A DNA stretch of 64,000 bases from Vicinamibacterales bacterium (GTDB lineage Bacteria; Acidobacteriota; Vicinamibacteria; Vicinamibacterales; 2-12-FULL-66-21): positions 146,772-210,771 of the forward strand of contig DASXLB010000022.1 in NCBI GenBank assembly GCA_036496585.1, read 5' to 3'. A program made the translations under genes and the position numbers. Shown one piece after another: positions 1 to 8,746 of the stretch (within the stretch, counting starts at the first letter, position 1; the number at the start of each line of letters is the position of its first letter). Under the pieces are notes generated by a model. The model was not told where the DNA came from. It ran no database searches and saw only the letters and a list, made by a program, of their open reading frames with translations.

Positions 1-1
1 G

Positions 2-985
2 CTGCCCGAAGCGCCGCTGGGCAATTCCGACGAGCTGCGCGTCGGCGAATGGGTCTGCGCGATCGGCAATCCGCTCGGCTACGTCCATTCCGTGACCGTC
101 GGCGTCGTCAGTTTCATCGGCCGCAAGCTGTTCGACGCCAGCCTCGACGACTACATTCAGACCGACGCCGCCATCAACCTGGGCAACAGCGGCGGCCCGC
201 TGATCAACGCGCGCGGCGAGGTGATCGGCATCAACGCCGCGATCAGTTCGCGGGCGAACAACATCGGCTTCGCCGTGCCGATCAACCAGGCCGTCGCGAT
301 CCTGCCTCAGCTCAAGGCGCACGGCACGGTGTCGCGCGGCTACATCGGCGTGACGCTGGTCGACGTCAACGCCGATCTGCAGCGCTCGCTGAGGCTCGGG
401 GTATCGCGCGGCGCGCTGGTCGAGGACGTCCGCGCCGACTCGCCTGGGGAGCGCGCCGGGCTGAAGCCCTACGACGTGATCCTGACGGTCGACGGCCGCG
501 AGATCTGGACCAACGAGGAGCTGATCCGCGACGTCTCCGGCCGCCAGCCCGGCACGGTGGCGCGTCTCGAGGTGCTGCGCGACGGCCATCGTGAGCTCGT
601 GCCGGTGAAGCTCACCGAACGCCCCGGCACGGAGGACAGCCTGGCCGGGGGCGCGTTGCCGACCCGCGCACCGGCGGCGCCGTCCGACCCGCTGCTCGGA
701 CTGACGGTGCGCGACATCGACGCGGCGGCGGCGCGGCGGATGGAGCTGCCGTCGTGGCTCGCGGGGGTCGTGGTGGTGCGCATCGATCCCGCGGCGGCTT
801 CATTCGTGCCAGCGATGCGGCGCGGCTTCGTGATTGTCGAGATCAACCGGCAGCCCGTTCGATCGCCGGCCGAGTTCCAGCGGGTGATGAACGCGGCGCG
901 CACCGGTGACGCGCTGGCGTTTTACGGCTACGATCCAGCCGTGAAGCAGCGGGCGATCGTGATGGCGACGGTGGATGCGCGATGA
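2..985 (+). CDS. HtrA/DegP-type periplasmic serine protease, C-terminal part (5' end outside window)
   Basis: Partial gene: the frame is open from the first bases and ends at TGA 983-985, giving 327 residues. Seen: trypsin-like protease strands ending in the GNSGGP motif around nt 183-200, which carries the catalytic serine. This is followed by a first PDZ domain (RGYIGV onward) and a second PDZ domain (LLGLTVRDI to the end). The catalytic His and Asp lie upstream of the window. Family knowledge: S1C proteases degrade or refold misfolded envelope proteins in the periplasm, often as trimers. The stop overlaps the longest possible reading of the next gene, so the two are probably co-transcribed and the regulator may belong to the same envelope-stress circuit (inference). 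Confidence 0.93.
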   Translation: MPEAPLGNSDELRVGEWVCAIGNPLGYVHSVTVGVVSFIGRKLFDASLDDYIQTDAAINLGNSGGPLINARGEVIGINAAISSRANNIGFAVPINQAVAILPQLKAHGTVSRGYIGVTLVDVNADLQRSLRLGVSRGALVEDVRADSPGERAGLKPYDVILTVDGREIWTNEELIRDVSGRQPGTVARLEVLRDGHRELVPVKLTERPGTEDSLAGGALPTRAPAAPSDPLLGLTVRDIDAAAARRMELPSWLAGVVVVRIDPAAASFVPAMRRGFVIVEINRQPVRSPAEFQRVMNAARTGDALAFYGYDPAVKQRAIVMATVDAR

Positions 986-998
986 GCGGGAGCAGATC

Positions 999-2381
999 AT
1001 GAAGGCGAGAATCCTGGTCATCGACGACGAGGCCGAGATTCGGCGATCCGTGCGGATGATCCTCGAGTACGAGGGGTACGACGTGCAGGAGGCGGCGAGC
1101 GGCCCCGAAGGGCTGGCGCTGATCGAGCGGGAGCCGCCCGACCTGGTGTTCATGGACATCCGCATGCCAGGGCTCGACGGCCTGGAGGCGTTGCAGAAGA
1201 TCCGCGAGATCAACGAGGCGCTGCCGGTCGTGATCATCTCGGGACACGGCACCGTCAGCACCGCCGTCGAGGCGACCAAGCTCGGGGCGTTCGATTTCAT
1301 CGAGAAGCCGCTGGCCAGCGAGCGGGTGCTGGTCACCATCCGCAACGCGATCGACTCGACCCGGCTGCAGAACGAGAACCGCTCGCTCAAGCGGGCCGTC
1401 GAGGCGCGCCACCAGATGGTGGGCGAGAGCCCGGCGCTCCGCTCGATCTGGGACGCGATCAAGCGCGCCGCGCCGACCAACGCGACCGTGCTGCTGCTCG
1501 GCGAGAGCGGCGCCGGCAAAGAGCTCGTCGCCCGCTCGATTCACCGCAACAGCCTGCGGAGCCGCGAGCGCTTCGTCCAGGTGAACTGCGCCGCCATTCC
1601 CGAGGAGCTGATCGAGTCGGAGCTCTTCGGACACGAGAAAGGCTCGTTCACCGGCGCCACCGAGAAGCAGATCGGCAAGTTCGAGCAGGCCGACCGCGGC
1701 ACCATCTTCCTCGACGAAGTCGGCGACATGAGCGCCAAGACCCAAGCCAAGGTGCTGCGCGTGCTGCAGGAAGGGGAGGTCGAGCGGCTCGGCTCGGCGC
1801 GCACGATCAAGGTCGACGTGCGCGTGATCGCCGCGACCAACAAGGATCTCGAAGTCGAGATCGAGCGCGGCACCTTCCGCGAGGATCTCTACTTCCGCCT
1901 GAGTGTCATCCCGATCCGGGTGCCGCCGCTGCGCGACCGCCGCGACGATATCCCGGCGCTCGTCCGCCACTTCGCCGATCTCTTCGGACGCGAGAACAAC
2001 CGGCGCGCGCAGCGGTTCACCGCCGCCGCCCTCGAGTTCATGCAGAAGGCGCGCTGGAAGGGCAACGTCCGCGAATTGCGCAACACGGTCGAGCGGCTGC
2101 TGATCATGACGCCCGGCGATTCGATCGACGTCGACGACCTGCGCGACGTGGTCCGCGCCGAGGTCAAGGCTCCGGCACCGGAACCGGCCGGTGCTGCCGG
2201 CGGCGTCTCGCCGAACACGTTGCGCGAGTTCAAGGAATCGGCCGAACGCAGGTTCCTGGTCGAGAAGCTGCGCGAGAACGCCTGGAACATCTCCAAGACG
2301 GCCGAGGTGATCGGCACTCCGCGATCGAATCTCTACAAGAAGCTCGAGCAGTACGCCATCAGCCAGGAATCAGACGGCTGA
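999..2381 (+). CDS. Sigma-54-dependent response regulator, NtrC/NtrX type
   Basis: 460 residues in three parts. Receiver domain (about 1-120) with acidic pocket VIDDE, phospho-acceptor D53 (FMDIRMPG) and K103. AAA+ sigma-54 interaction domain (about 138-375) with Walker A GESGAGKE (168-175), intact sigma-54 contact loop GSFTGA (215-220) and Walker B FLDE. C-terminal Fis-type helix-turn-helix (NISKTAEVIGTPRSNLYKKL). I chose ATG 999 over the in-frame ATG 975 because it gives the normal MKARILVIDD start, has GGGAG just upstream and leaves 13 nt after the protease gene. The family activates RNA polymerase-sigma-54 on phosphorylation by a sensor kinase; no kinase is in the window. The overall look is NtrX-like, but its targets cannot be told from sequence. 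Confidence 0.95.
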   Translation: MKARILVIDDEAEIRRSVRMILEYEGYDVQEAASGPEGLALIEREPPDLVFMDIRMPGLDGLEALQKIREINEALPVVIISGHGTVSTAVEATKLGAFDFIEKPLASERVLVTIRNAIDSTRLQNENRSLKRAVEARHQMVGESPALRSIWDAIKRAAPTNATVLLLGESGAGKELVARSIHRNSLRSRERFVQVNCAAIPEELIESELFGHEKGSFTGATEKQIGKFEQADRGTIFLDEVGDMSAKTQAKVLRVLQEGEVERLGSARTIKVDVRVIAATNKDLEVEIERGTFREDLYFRLSVIPIRVPPLRDRRDDIPALVRHFADLFGRENNRRAQRFTAAALEFMQKARWKGNVRELRNTVERLLIMTPGDSIDVDDLRDVVRAEVKAPAPEPAGAAGGVSPNTLREFKESAERRFLVEKLRENAWNISKTAEVIGTPRSNLYKKLEQYAISQESDG

Positions 2382-2386
2382 GTCGT

Positions 2387-2407
2387 GCGACAATACGAGG
2401 TTGTCGC
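2387..2407 (+). promoter_or_regulatory. Hairpin between the response regulator gene and rnpB
   Basis: Perfect 7-bp inverted repeat GCGACAA / TTGTCGC around a 7-nt loop, starting 5 nt after the regulator stop. There is no T-run, so it is a weak terminator or processing site. Its last two bases overlap the first P1 bases of rnpB. Confidence 0.4.
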
Positions 2408-2823
2408 AGAGTGCCAGACGATCGCCCGTTGTCGCGCCCGCGTGGGCGCGGCGGCGAGAGGAAAGTCCGAACTCCGCAGGGCAGTGCGCCGGTTAACGGC
2501 CGGTCGGGGCGACCCGAAGGACTAGTGGCACAGAAAACATACCGCCCTGAGCGAGGCCGCAAGGCCGAGTGAAGGGTAAGGGTGAAAAGGTGCGGTAAGA
2601 GCGCACCGCGCCGGTGGCAACATCGGTGGCAGGCAAAACCCCGCACGGAGCAAGGCCAAATAGGGGGACCACGGCCCCGCGCGCAAGCGTGGCGGCCGAT
2701 CGATCGGCCCGATCGACGTGTCTCCGGGTAGGCTGCTCGATCGCGTCAGCAATGACGCGGCTAGAGGAATGATCGTCGCTCCGCCGCGAGGTGGAGAACA
2801 GAATTCGGCTTACGGCGCTCTGC
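2406..2823 (+). ncRNA. rnpB: RNase P RNA (M1 RNA), bacterial type A
   Basis: Catalytic RNA of ribonuclease P, which trims the 5' leader of tRNAs. Seen: the P4/CR-I signature GAGGAAAGTCCGAACTCC near 2457, the AGGGTGAAAAGGTG and GGTAAGAGCGCACCGC block near 2578-2608, GGTGGCAACA and GGCAGGCAAAACCCC near 2615-2643, GCAAGGCCAAATAGGGGG near 2650, GGGTAGGCTGCT near 2727, and the CR-V element AGAGGAATGATCGTC near 2763. The ends were set by the closing P1 helix: 2406-2415 (GCAGAGTGCC) pairs over all ten positions, with one G-T, to 2814-2823 (GGCGCTCTGC). The order of conserved blocks matches E. coli M1. It lies 24 nt after the response regulator gene. Confidence 0.96.
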
Positions 2824-2886
2824 GACTCTATTTAATTCTTTAGGTGTATGTGCATCCTGACAGATACGCGATCCGTAAGACGGTGA

Positions 2887-2915
2887 TTGACGGTTGAGTC
2901 GCTGCAGGTTAACGT
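2887..2915 (+). promoter_or_regulatory. Candidate sigma-70 promoter for the 2930 gene
   Basis: TTGACG (2887-2892), 17-bp spacer, TAACGT (2910-2915). The -35 is good and the -10 only fair. Transcription would begin about 2922, leaving a leader of roughly 8 nt before ATG 2930, which fits the lack of a ribosome-binding site. Read by eye only. Confidence 0.33.
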
Positions 2916-2929
2916 AGTTGTCACACCCC

Positions 2930-3490
2930 ATGGTACGGCGTCTCGTTCTACCGGTCATGACAGTTCTGCTGATCGTCAGCGCTGTCCTGCCGGCGTCCGC
3001 GGCGACCCGGCGCGCGTCACGCGTTCGCCACATCGCGCGCGTCAGCGTCCAGAGGGAAGGGCGCGGCAGCATCATCGCGGTGACCTACCGCAGCGGGCCG
3101 CGGCTCCACATCCGGTTTCTCCATTCCGCCACGGCCATCGACCGCGTCGCGCTGAGCGACGCCGACTACGACGGCCGGCAGGACATCCTGGCTCTGCCAT
3201 ACGACGGCCGGCTGCAGTTGTGGCGTAACGTCGGACAGGGCAGGTTCGTCCTGGCCTCGCTGCCGGGCGGCATACGCCTGGTGGCAGAGCGCGGACCGCG
3301 CTACCTGCGCTACGGGTCCGGCGACGAGGCCTCGCAGTGGGGCGACGAACGATACGACGCCGCGATGCCGCGCGCGCCGGCTGCGGCGACTGTCCTGCCG
3401 GTTGCGCTCCTCACTGTTTCCGCCCCCGCTTCCGCTCCCCTCGTTTCCGTTCCATCCCGTCCCGGCCGCGCTCCGCCGTCGCTCTCGTAG
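2930..3490 (+). CDS. Secreted protein with one VCBS/FG-GAP-like repeat
   Basis: 186 residues. Starts with a clear signal peptide (hydrophobic LVLPVMTVLLIVSAVLPASA). The body has one motif of the beta-propeller repeat kind, LSDADYDGRQDILAL followed by LQLWRN and GRFVL, in which D-x-D-x-DG is the usual calcium-binding loop. A full propeller needs about seven such blades, so this is either a one-blade remnant or a small protein of its own. The C-terminus is Pro/Ala/Ser-rich and disordered. The frame also permits TTG 2918; ATG 2930 is preferred because the signal peptide starts there. Function unknown; probably exported. Confidence 0.6.
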   Translation: MVRRLVLPVMTVLLIVSAVLPASAATRRASRVRHIARVSVQREGRGSIIAVTYRSGPRLHIRFLHSATAIDRVALSDADYDGRQDILALPYDGRLQLWRNVGQGRFVLASLPGGIRLVAERGPRYLRYGSGDEASQWGDERYDAAMPRAPAAATVLPVALLTVSAPASAPLVSVPSRPGRAPPSLS

Positions 3491-3587
3491 CCCTCTCGCA
3501 GTCACGTTCGTGTTGGGTCGTTTCGCGCGCCGGCTGGGCCGTGCGTACGGGCGGCGCCTTACAGGGATTCCGTTCCGGAGGGAACTG

Positions 3588-4991
3588 ATGCGTGTTCTGT
3601 TGGTGGATTTGCCGGCGCGCGACGGTATCGTCTCGAAAGACACCGTTGTCGGCGGCTACGGTTCGCGGCTGCTACCGTTCACGCGGGTCACCGCGGTCAT
3701 CGGGACGCTCAAGGAGCGGCTGCACGCCGTGCCGAGCGTACAAATGGCCTATCTCGCCGGCGTGTTGTCCCAGTACGGGCACGAGGTGATCTGGTCGCAC
3801 GGCGAGTTTCCCGAGACCGGACGGCCCGACGTGGCGATCGTGCTCAGCTCGCTCGTCGACTACCGCAACGAGACCGCCTGGGCCGATCAGGCGCGGGCGC
3901 GTGGGATTCGCACCGGCTTCGTTGGCCTCACCGCCTCGAAATTGCCGGAGCTGTTCCGCGATCACGCCGATTTCGTCATCCTGGGAGAGCCCGAGTCGGC
4001 AGTCCAGCGGCTGGCCCGCGGCGAGACGCTGACGGGGGATTGCGTCAGCGACCCGATCAACGATCTCGACTCGCTGCCGTTTCCCCGGTGGAACATGCGC
4101 CCCGCCGAGAAGCGCCGCTTCACGCTGCCGTTCGCCGGCCGCGGAAACGGCGGCGGCATCCCGCTGCTGGCGAGCCGAGGGTGCCCCGAGTTCTGCACTT
4201 ATTGCCCGCACCGCATCCTCGCAGGCCATCGCGAGCGATCGGTGGCCAATATCCTCGAGGAACTCGACGTGCTGAACCGGACGTTCCGGCGTCCGTACGT
4301 GATCTTTCGCGACCCGCTGTTCACCGTGAACCGCGATCGCGCGATGGAGCTGGCCGAAGGGATCCGCTCGCGCGGCTTCGACCTGCGCTTCGAGTGCGAG
4401 ACGCGCATCGACCGTCTCGATCCGGCGCTCCTCAACGCGCTCCATGCCGCCGGCCTGCGCGCGATGAGCTTCGGCGTCGAGTCGATGTCGCCTGAAACGC
4501 TGAAGAAAGTCGGCCGCCGTCCAACGCCCGAAGCGCAGCAGCGGCTGATCATCAACCAGTGCCGCGAGCTCGGCGTCGCTACGGCGGCGTTCTACGTCCT
4601 CGGGTTCCTGCACGACGACTGGCAGTCGATCGCCGCCACCATCGACTATTCGATCGACCTGGGGTCGACAGTCGCGCAGTTCAAGCTGCTGACGCCGTAC
4701 CCCGGCACGCCGCTCTTCAAGCAGATGCGGCCGCGCATCTTCGAGACAGATTGGCAGAAGTTCGACGGCTTCACGCCGACCTTCGAGCACCCAAACCTCA
4801 CCGCCCTGGAGATGAAGTTTCTGCTCGGCGCCGCGTACAACCGCTTCTACCTGCGGCCGTCGTGGCTGGCTGACTGGGCGCGGGTGACCGCACCGAGCGT
4901 GCGCGCTGGCGTACGGCGCCTCGACGAACGCGCCAACGCCCGTCACGCGCGGCTGGAGATCAGCGACATGCAGCGGTCGGTGAGCTGCTGA
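3588..4991 (+). CDS. B12-binding radical SAM protein
   Basis: 467 residues. The N-terminal 150 residues form a cobalamin-binding-like Rossmann domain (MAYLAGVLSQYGHEV, later ILGEPESAVQRL). The radical SAM core follows, with the 4Fe-4S motif C199-x3-C203-x2-C206 (RGCPEFCTYC) after the hinge DLDSLPFPRW. Later landmarks (FECETRID, MSFGVES, LGFLHDDW, LLTPYPGTPLF) are typical of the Elp3/MiaB-like half barrel. ATG 3588 has a strong GGAGGGA ribosome site; the frame is open upstream but without one. Family members methylate or rearrange unactivated carbons of lipids, sugars or antibiotics; the substrate here is unknown. The next gene is a sugar epimerase, so a role in an envelope glycan or lipid is possible. 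Confidence 0.88.
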   Translation: MRVLLVDLPARDGIVSKDTVVGGYGSRLLPFTRVTAVIGTLKERLHAVPSVQMAYLAGVLSQYGHEVIWSHGEFPETGRPDVAIVLSSLVDYRNETAWADQARARGIRTGFVGLTASKLPELFRDHADFVILGEPESAVQRLARGETLTGDCVSDPINDLDSLPFPRWNMRPAEKRRFTLPFAGRGNGGGIPLLASRGCPEFCTYCPHRILAGHRERSVANILEELDVLNRTFRRPYVIFRDPLFTVNRDRAMELAEGIRSRGFDLRFECETRIDRLDPALLNALHAAGLRAMSFGVESMSPETLKKVGRRPTPEAQQRLIINQCRELGVATAAFYVLGFLHDDWQSIAATIDYSIDLGSTVAQFKLLTPYPGTPLFKQMRPRIFETDWQKFDGFTPTFEHPNLTALEMKFLLGAAYNRFYLRPSWLADWARVTAPSVRAGVRRLDERANARHARLEISDMQRSVSC

Positions 4992-5006
4992 GCCGTCAAG
5001 GTGAGG

Positions 5007-5033
5007 CATCCGGGGGGCGCCGCCCCTCGGATG
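5007..5033 (+). terminator. Strong hairpin after the radical SAM gene
   Basis: 12-bp stem with one G-T pair (5007-5018 with 5022-5033) and a 3-nt loop, very GC-rich, 15 nt after the stop. Only a weak T-rich tail follows, so it may be a terminator with poor U-tract or an mRNA-stabilising hairpin. Confidence 0.5.
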
Positions 5034-5069
5034 GGATATGCTTGCATGCTTATTGCTTAGGCAGGCGGC

Positions 5070-6008
5070 ATGTCGACTTACCTCGTGACCGGCGGAGCCG
5101 GCTTCATCGGCTCGCATCTCTCTGAAGAACTTCTGCGCCGCGGCCACGCCGTGCGGGTGGCCGACAGCCTGATTACCGGCAAGCGCAGCAACCTCGCTCA
5201 CCTTCCGGCGGTGGAATTCCTGCAGGGGGATCTCGCCGATCTGCCGTTTGCCCAGCGCGCCGTGCAGGGGGTGGACTACGTCCTGCACCAAGCGGCCATT
5301 CCGTCTGTCCCCCGATCGGTCAAGGATCCGATTGCCTCGAACCGTGCCAACGTCGAGGCGACCCTCAACGTGCTGGTGGCGGCGCGCGACGCCGGCGTGA
5401 AGCGCCTGGTCTTCGCCGGGTCGTCTTCCGCGTACGGGAACGCGCCGACCCTGCCCAAGCACGAGGGCATGCCGAACAGCCCGCTCTCCCCCTACGCGCT
5501 GCAGAAGGTGATCGGCGAGCAGTACCTGCAGATGTTCACGACGCTCTATGGGCTTGAGACGGTGTCGATCCGCTACTTCAACGTGTTCGGACCGCGCCAG
5601 GATCCCTCGTCGCCCTATTCCGGTGTGATTTCCGTGTTCGCGACGGCGCTGCTCGCCAATCGTTCGCCGACCATCCACGGCGACGGCGGACAGACCCGCG
5701 ACTTCACCTACGTCGCCAACGTCGTCGACGGCGTGCTGCGCGCCTGCGAGGCACCCGGGGCGAGCGGCGAAGTCATCAACGTCGCGACCGGCGGCCGCAT
5801 CTCGCTCAACGAACTGTTCTCGAAGATGCGCGACCTCGCCGGCGCGACGGCCGAGCCGACCTACGTCGAGACCCGGGCCGGCGACGTCCGCGACTCGCAG
5901 GCCGATATCGCCAAGGCGTCGAGGCTGCTTGGCTATACGCCGATCGTGTCGTTCGAGGAGGGCCTCTCGCGGACCCTCGACTGGTACCGATCGGAAGCCG
6001 TCGTCTAG
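5070..6008 (+). CDS. NAD-dependent sugar-nucleotide epimerase/dehydratase (extended SDR, UDP-GlcNAc 4-epimerase-like)
   Basis: 312 residues, full length for the family. Seen: the NAD-binding motif GGAGFIGSH at 8-16, the AGSSSAYG strand, the catalytic YxxxK (YALQK in SPLSPYALQKVIGEQ) and the RYFNVFGPRQDP motif typical of WbpP/Gne/GalE-like epimerases. Such enzymes invert C4 of UDP-hexoses in the cytoplasm to supply surface polysaccharide. The GPRQDPSSPYSGVI stretch is closer to UDP-N-acetylglucosamine 4-epimerases than to RmlB dehydratases, but substrate cannot be fixed from sequence. AGGCAGG precedes the ATG. It follows the radical SAM gene after a hairpin and is itself followed by a GATC-rich repeat block. 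Confidence 0.9.
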   Translation: MSTYLVTGGAGFIGSHLSEELLRRGHAVRVADSLITGKRSNLAHLPAVEFLQGDLADLPFAQRAVQGVDYVLHQAAIPSVPRSVKDPIASNRANVEATLNVLVAARDAGVKRLVFAGSSSAYGNAPTLPKHEGMPNSPLSPYALQKVIGEQYLQMFTTLYGLETVSIRYFNVFGPRQDPSSPYSGVISVFATALLANRSPTIHGDGGQTRDFTYVANVVDGVLRACEAPGASGEVINVATGGRISLNELFSKMRDLAGATAEPTYVETRAGDVRDSQADIAKASRLLGYTPIVSFEEGLSRTLDWYRSEAVV

Positions 6009-6013
6009 CAACC

Positions 6014-6101
6014 CGTGATCCGGATCGGGATCCTGATCACGGATCCCGGATCGATGATCAGGGATCGATGATCCCCGATGAAGGATCCAGGATGAAGGAT
6101 C
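6014..6101. repeat. GATC-rich palindromic repeat block
   Basis: Eleven GATC tetramers fall within 6017-6101. The first part is a nested palindrome: arms 6014-6020 (CGTGATC) and 6035-6041 (GATCACG) enclose a second pair, GGATC and GATCC. Degenerate GGATCAGGGATCGATGATC-like units follow up to the start of the next gene. It could act as a terminator for the epimerase gene, but its length and repetition suggest a dispersed intergenic repeat family. Confidence 0.65.
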
Positions 6102-7159
6102 AGGGATTCGCGATTCGACATCGTCTGCTGGTACTCCTCTCGGCCGCGATCGCCGCGCTCGTCCTTTCGGCCGGCCCGCACGGCCAGTCGGTTGTCGCGG
6201 CATCAGATCGGATGTGGTTCGCACCATCTCCAGGGTCGATCGACTATCTCGATCTCTTCACCCGTCCCGACGAGTGGCCGCTCGCGCGGCAGCTCGTGTC
6301 GGTCTTCAAGTTCTATCAGCAGCACACGCAAACGCCGGCGCCCGCGCTCGTCGGGCCCAATACCTACGACGCGCTGGTACGCGCCAACGCCTTCCGGCTG
6401 CTGACCTCGTGGCACAAGGCGATCGCGATCGAGGCCGGCGCGGTGAAGGACTTCTACTGCACGCCCGATGCGAGCGGCATGAACGCGGCGATCGCCGTCA
6501 CCGTCGCGTCGATCCAGGCGGTGCAAGCGGCGGGTGGCACGGTCGGCTACGTCTCGATGGACGATCCGTTCGCATCGGGGCAGGCCACCGTGTGCGGAGG
6601 GCCGGCGCTCGAACCCACCGCCGATCGGATTGCCACGTACGTGCATGCCGTCGGGGCAGCATTTCCAGGGATGCGAATCGGGTTCAGCGAGGCGTTTCCG
6701 CTGCTGAGTGAACCGAGCCTCGAGCGGGCGCTCGATCTGCTCATCGCCCGCGCCGCCGCGCCGGCGTTCCTGCACGTGGACGTCGACTCGCGGGCGCTCG
6801 TACGGTTCGGCGCCGACTTCACGCGGGACATGCGCGCGCTGTCACAAGCGTGTCGAGCCCGCGGCGTCGCGTTCGGCGTCATCCTCTGGGGCTACAACGG
6901 CGACGCCGATGCCCTCTACGCGGCCGATGCGGGAGCCGTGGCGCGCGAGGTCGGCGCCGCGTTTCCGACCTGGGAGGACATGCCAGACAACCTGATCGTC
7001 CAGAGCTGGGCGGTCTCGAGCACCGGCCTGGCGATCACCCCGTCCAACCTCCCTGAAGACCAGCTCGACACCCACACGAATCTCGTTCGCCAATTCTGGC
7101 ATCAGTTCCGCGGTCAGACGGCGCCGCCTGTCGATACCGCCGTGAAGAAGCGGCCGTAA
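6092..7159 (+). CDS. Secreted protein of unknown function, TIM-barrel/glycoside-hydrolase-like
   Basis: 355 residues from ATG 6092; an in-frame ATG at 6068 lies inside the GATC repeat block and is less likely. Signal peptide (LLVLLSAAIAALVLSAGPHGQS). The body alternates strands and helices like a TIM barrel: WHKAIAIEAGAVKDF, GGTVGYVSMDDPF, MRIGFSEAFPL, FLHVDVDSRAL, VAFGVILWGYNGD. Acidic residues sit at strand ends (EAGA, DDPF, SEAF, DVD), as in glycosidases, but I cannot assign a family. The downstream gene on the other strand is a membrane glycosyltransferase whose stop lies 12 nt away, so the pair is convergent. Confidence 0.72.
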   Translation: MKDQGFAIRHRLLVLLSAAIAALVLSAGPHGQSVVAASDRMWFAPSPGSIDYLDLFTRPDEWPLARQLVSVFKFYQQHTQTPAPALVGPNTYDALVRANAFRLLTSWHKAIAIEAGAVKDFYCTPDASGMNAAIAVTVASIQAVQAAGGTVGYVSMDDPFASGQATVCGGPALEPTADRIATYVHAVGAAFPGMRIGFSEAFPLLSEPSLERALDLLIARAAAPAFLHVDVDSRALVRFGADFTRDMRALSQACRARGVAFGVILWGYNGDADALYAADAGAVAREVGAAFPTWEDMPDNLIVQSWAVSSTGLAITPSNLPEDQLDTHTNLVRQFWHQFRGQTAPPVDTAVKKRP

Positions 7160-7170
7160 AAGGCCTGCGC

Positions 7171-8556
7171 TCAACGGGACGCGCCGCGAATACGTGCGCT
7201 GACCGCAACGTTGAGTACGACGATCGCCGCCATCACGGCGAGCGCGGTCGTCCACGTCGACGGAGACGGCACGCGGAACGAGGGGAGCCACTGATCGGCG
7301 CCCCCGCCCAGCAACGCGGACACCACGCGGTTGTGTCCGTCGCCGTGCGGCCAGAGGTCGTGTGGATGCTGCCAGCCGTAGGCAGCGATGATCGCCTGCG
7401 GAACCAACAGCAGCAGGATCGCCACGCGCGCTCCGCGGTTCCGCAGCAGGTCCGCGCCGACGAGGGACAGAATCGGCATGAGCGGCACCAGGAAGCGGCA
7501 CGCCGGCGAGAATCCGGCCCACCACTGTTCGTGGGCCGCGGACGGAATGAACAGCGCCGCAATCGGAGCCAGCCAGAGCAGGCGAGATCGATCGAGCGCG
7601 AGCGCTGCCGGCGCGAGGATGCAGACCGGCGCCCACCAGAACAGCCCGTTCTCGCGATCGATCAGCAGGCCGGGTCCGCCATACGCGAATCTCGCCAGCG
7701 AGAATGGCGCACCCTCGAGCGTCAACGGTCCGCCGACGCTGCCCCAATAGTGATACGTCCAGGCCGCCAGCACCGCGGAGGGCAGCGCCAGCAGCGCGCC
7801 GGCCGCGACCCACTCGACCGCAGACAGACGAGCCATGGTCTGTCGTTTCTGCCACAGCACGACAGCGGCGACGCTCACCGCGTAGAGCAGATACTTGCGG
7901 TGGAACCACGGCAGCAGGCCGAGGGCCGCCAGGAGAACCCAGCTCCGGCGCGTCCATCGGGCCGGATCGCTGGTCCACTCGCGAATGCCCCATGCGGTTG
8001 CCAACAGCGCGAAGGGCTCTGGAAACACCTCGTAGGCGTTGGCGAGGACCGGCGCCGTCGCCCACAGGGCAAAGACGATGACGGCGGCCGTTGCCGGAGA
8101 GTGCGCCCGCTGCAGCAGCGCGGTGAAGGTCGCACTGGCGGCGAGCAGCACGACCGCCATCACGGCGAAGGTCATCAGCGCATACGCGAACAGCCCCCGG
8201 TTCATGCGGAATCGGGTCAGCAGGCGTGCCGGTACGCGGGGCGCCACGGTGGTCGCCAGCACGTAGGCGGGCAGCAGCGCGACTGCGACCCCTACATCAT
8301 GCACGGGCCGCAGCGCGCCATCCCGCGCCGGGACAGCGTGGCGTTCGTGTTGGAGTCCAGCTGCTCCAAAAACCGATCCCTGGTCCTGAGCGTAGTTGTT
8401 GCCCAGATCGAAATCGCGGTCGGCCCAGAGGCTCTGCGCGACCATCAGATAGTGTGGCTCGTCGCCGCTATCCGTGTACTTGCCGTGGGTGGTCAGGCTC
8501 CAGAAGACGAGGAGCAGCAAGACGAGCAGCAATCGTCGGCACCGCCGCGCCACCAT
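7171..8556 (-). CDS. Integral membrane glycosyltransferase, GT-C fold (ArnT/PMT-like)
   Basis: 461 residues with about ten hydrophobic segments. Seen: an N-terminal membrane helix (RRLLLVLLLLVFWSLTTHG) followed by the first outer loop with DSGDEPHYLMVAQSL, whose acidic D/E pair is the metal or catalytic site in GT-C enzymes. A later FPEPFALLATAWGI loop and conserved HEQWWAG and FSPACRFLVPLMP stretches fit members that glycosylate lipid or protein on the outer face of the inner membrane using polyprenyl-phosphate sugars. The substrate is unknown. It is divergent from the ComEA-led operon, with 316 bp between the start codons. Confidence 0.82.
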   Translation of the reverse strand: MVARRCRRLLLVLLLLVFWSLTTHGKYTDSGDEPHYLMVAQSLWADRDFDLGNNYAQDQGSVFGAAGLQHERHAVPARDGALRPVHDVGVAVALLPAYVLATTVAPRVPARLLTRFRMNRGLFAYALMTFAVMAVVLLAASATFTALLQRAHSPATAAVIVFALWATAPVLANAYEVFPEPFALLATAWGIREWTSDPARWTRRSWVLLAALGLLPWFHRKYLLYAVSVAAVVLWQKRQTMARLSAVEWVAAGALLALPSAVLAAWTYHYWGSVGGPLTLEGAPFSLARFAYGGPGLLIDRENGLFWWAPVCILAPAALALDRSRLLWLAPIAALFIPSAAHEQWWAGFSPACRFLVPLMPILSLVGADLLRNRGARVAILLLLVPQAIIAAYGWQHPHDLWPHGDGHNRVVSALLGGGADQWLPSFRVPSPSTWTTALAVMAAIVVLNVAVSARIRGASR

Positions 8557-8593
8557 TCGTCGCGATTATAAAGGCACCGGGCCTGCACGCTGT

Positions 8594-8614
8594 CTGGTCC
8601 GTGACGCGGACCAG
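8594..8614. promoter_or_regulatory. Perfect inverted repeat, possible activator binding site
   Basis: CTGGTCCG (8594-8601), 5-bp spacer, CGGACCAG (8607-8614), in the 316-bp divergent region. It lies about 145 bp upstream of a -24/-12-like element at 8747-8761, the usual distance for an enhancer of a sigma-54 activator. A second shorter repeat, CTGCCG-N6-CGGCAG, lies at 8708-8725. Binding is inference. Confidence 0.4.
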
Positions 8615-8746
8615 CGCCCGCCGCGCGCAATAAAAGCGTCCAGCTCCGCGATCGCCGAGGTGGCGCAAAGTCCGCCCCAGGCCGATGGCGCTCCACAACT
8701 CCAATCGCTGCCGTGAAATCGGCAGGCATCCGACGCCGCGCCGCAC

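Noticed and set aside
2918-2929. TTG start for the 2930 gene
   Set aside because: The signal peptide is complete from ATG 2930 and TTG 2918 has no ribosome site.
3672-6227. 851-codon minus-strand open frame opposite the radical SAM and epimerase genes
   Set aside because: Antisense shadow that even runs through the GATC repeat block; no domain seen.
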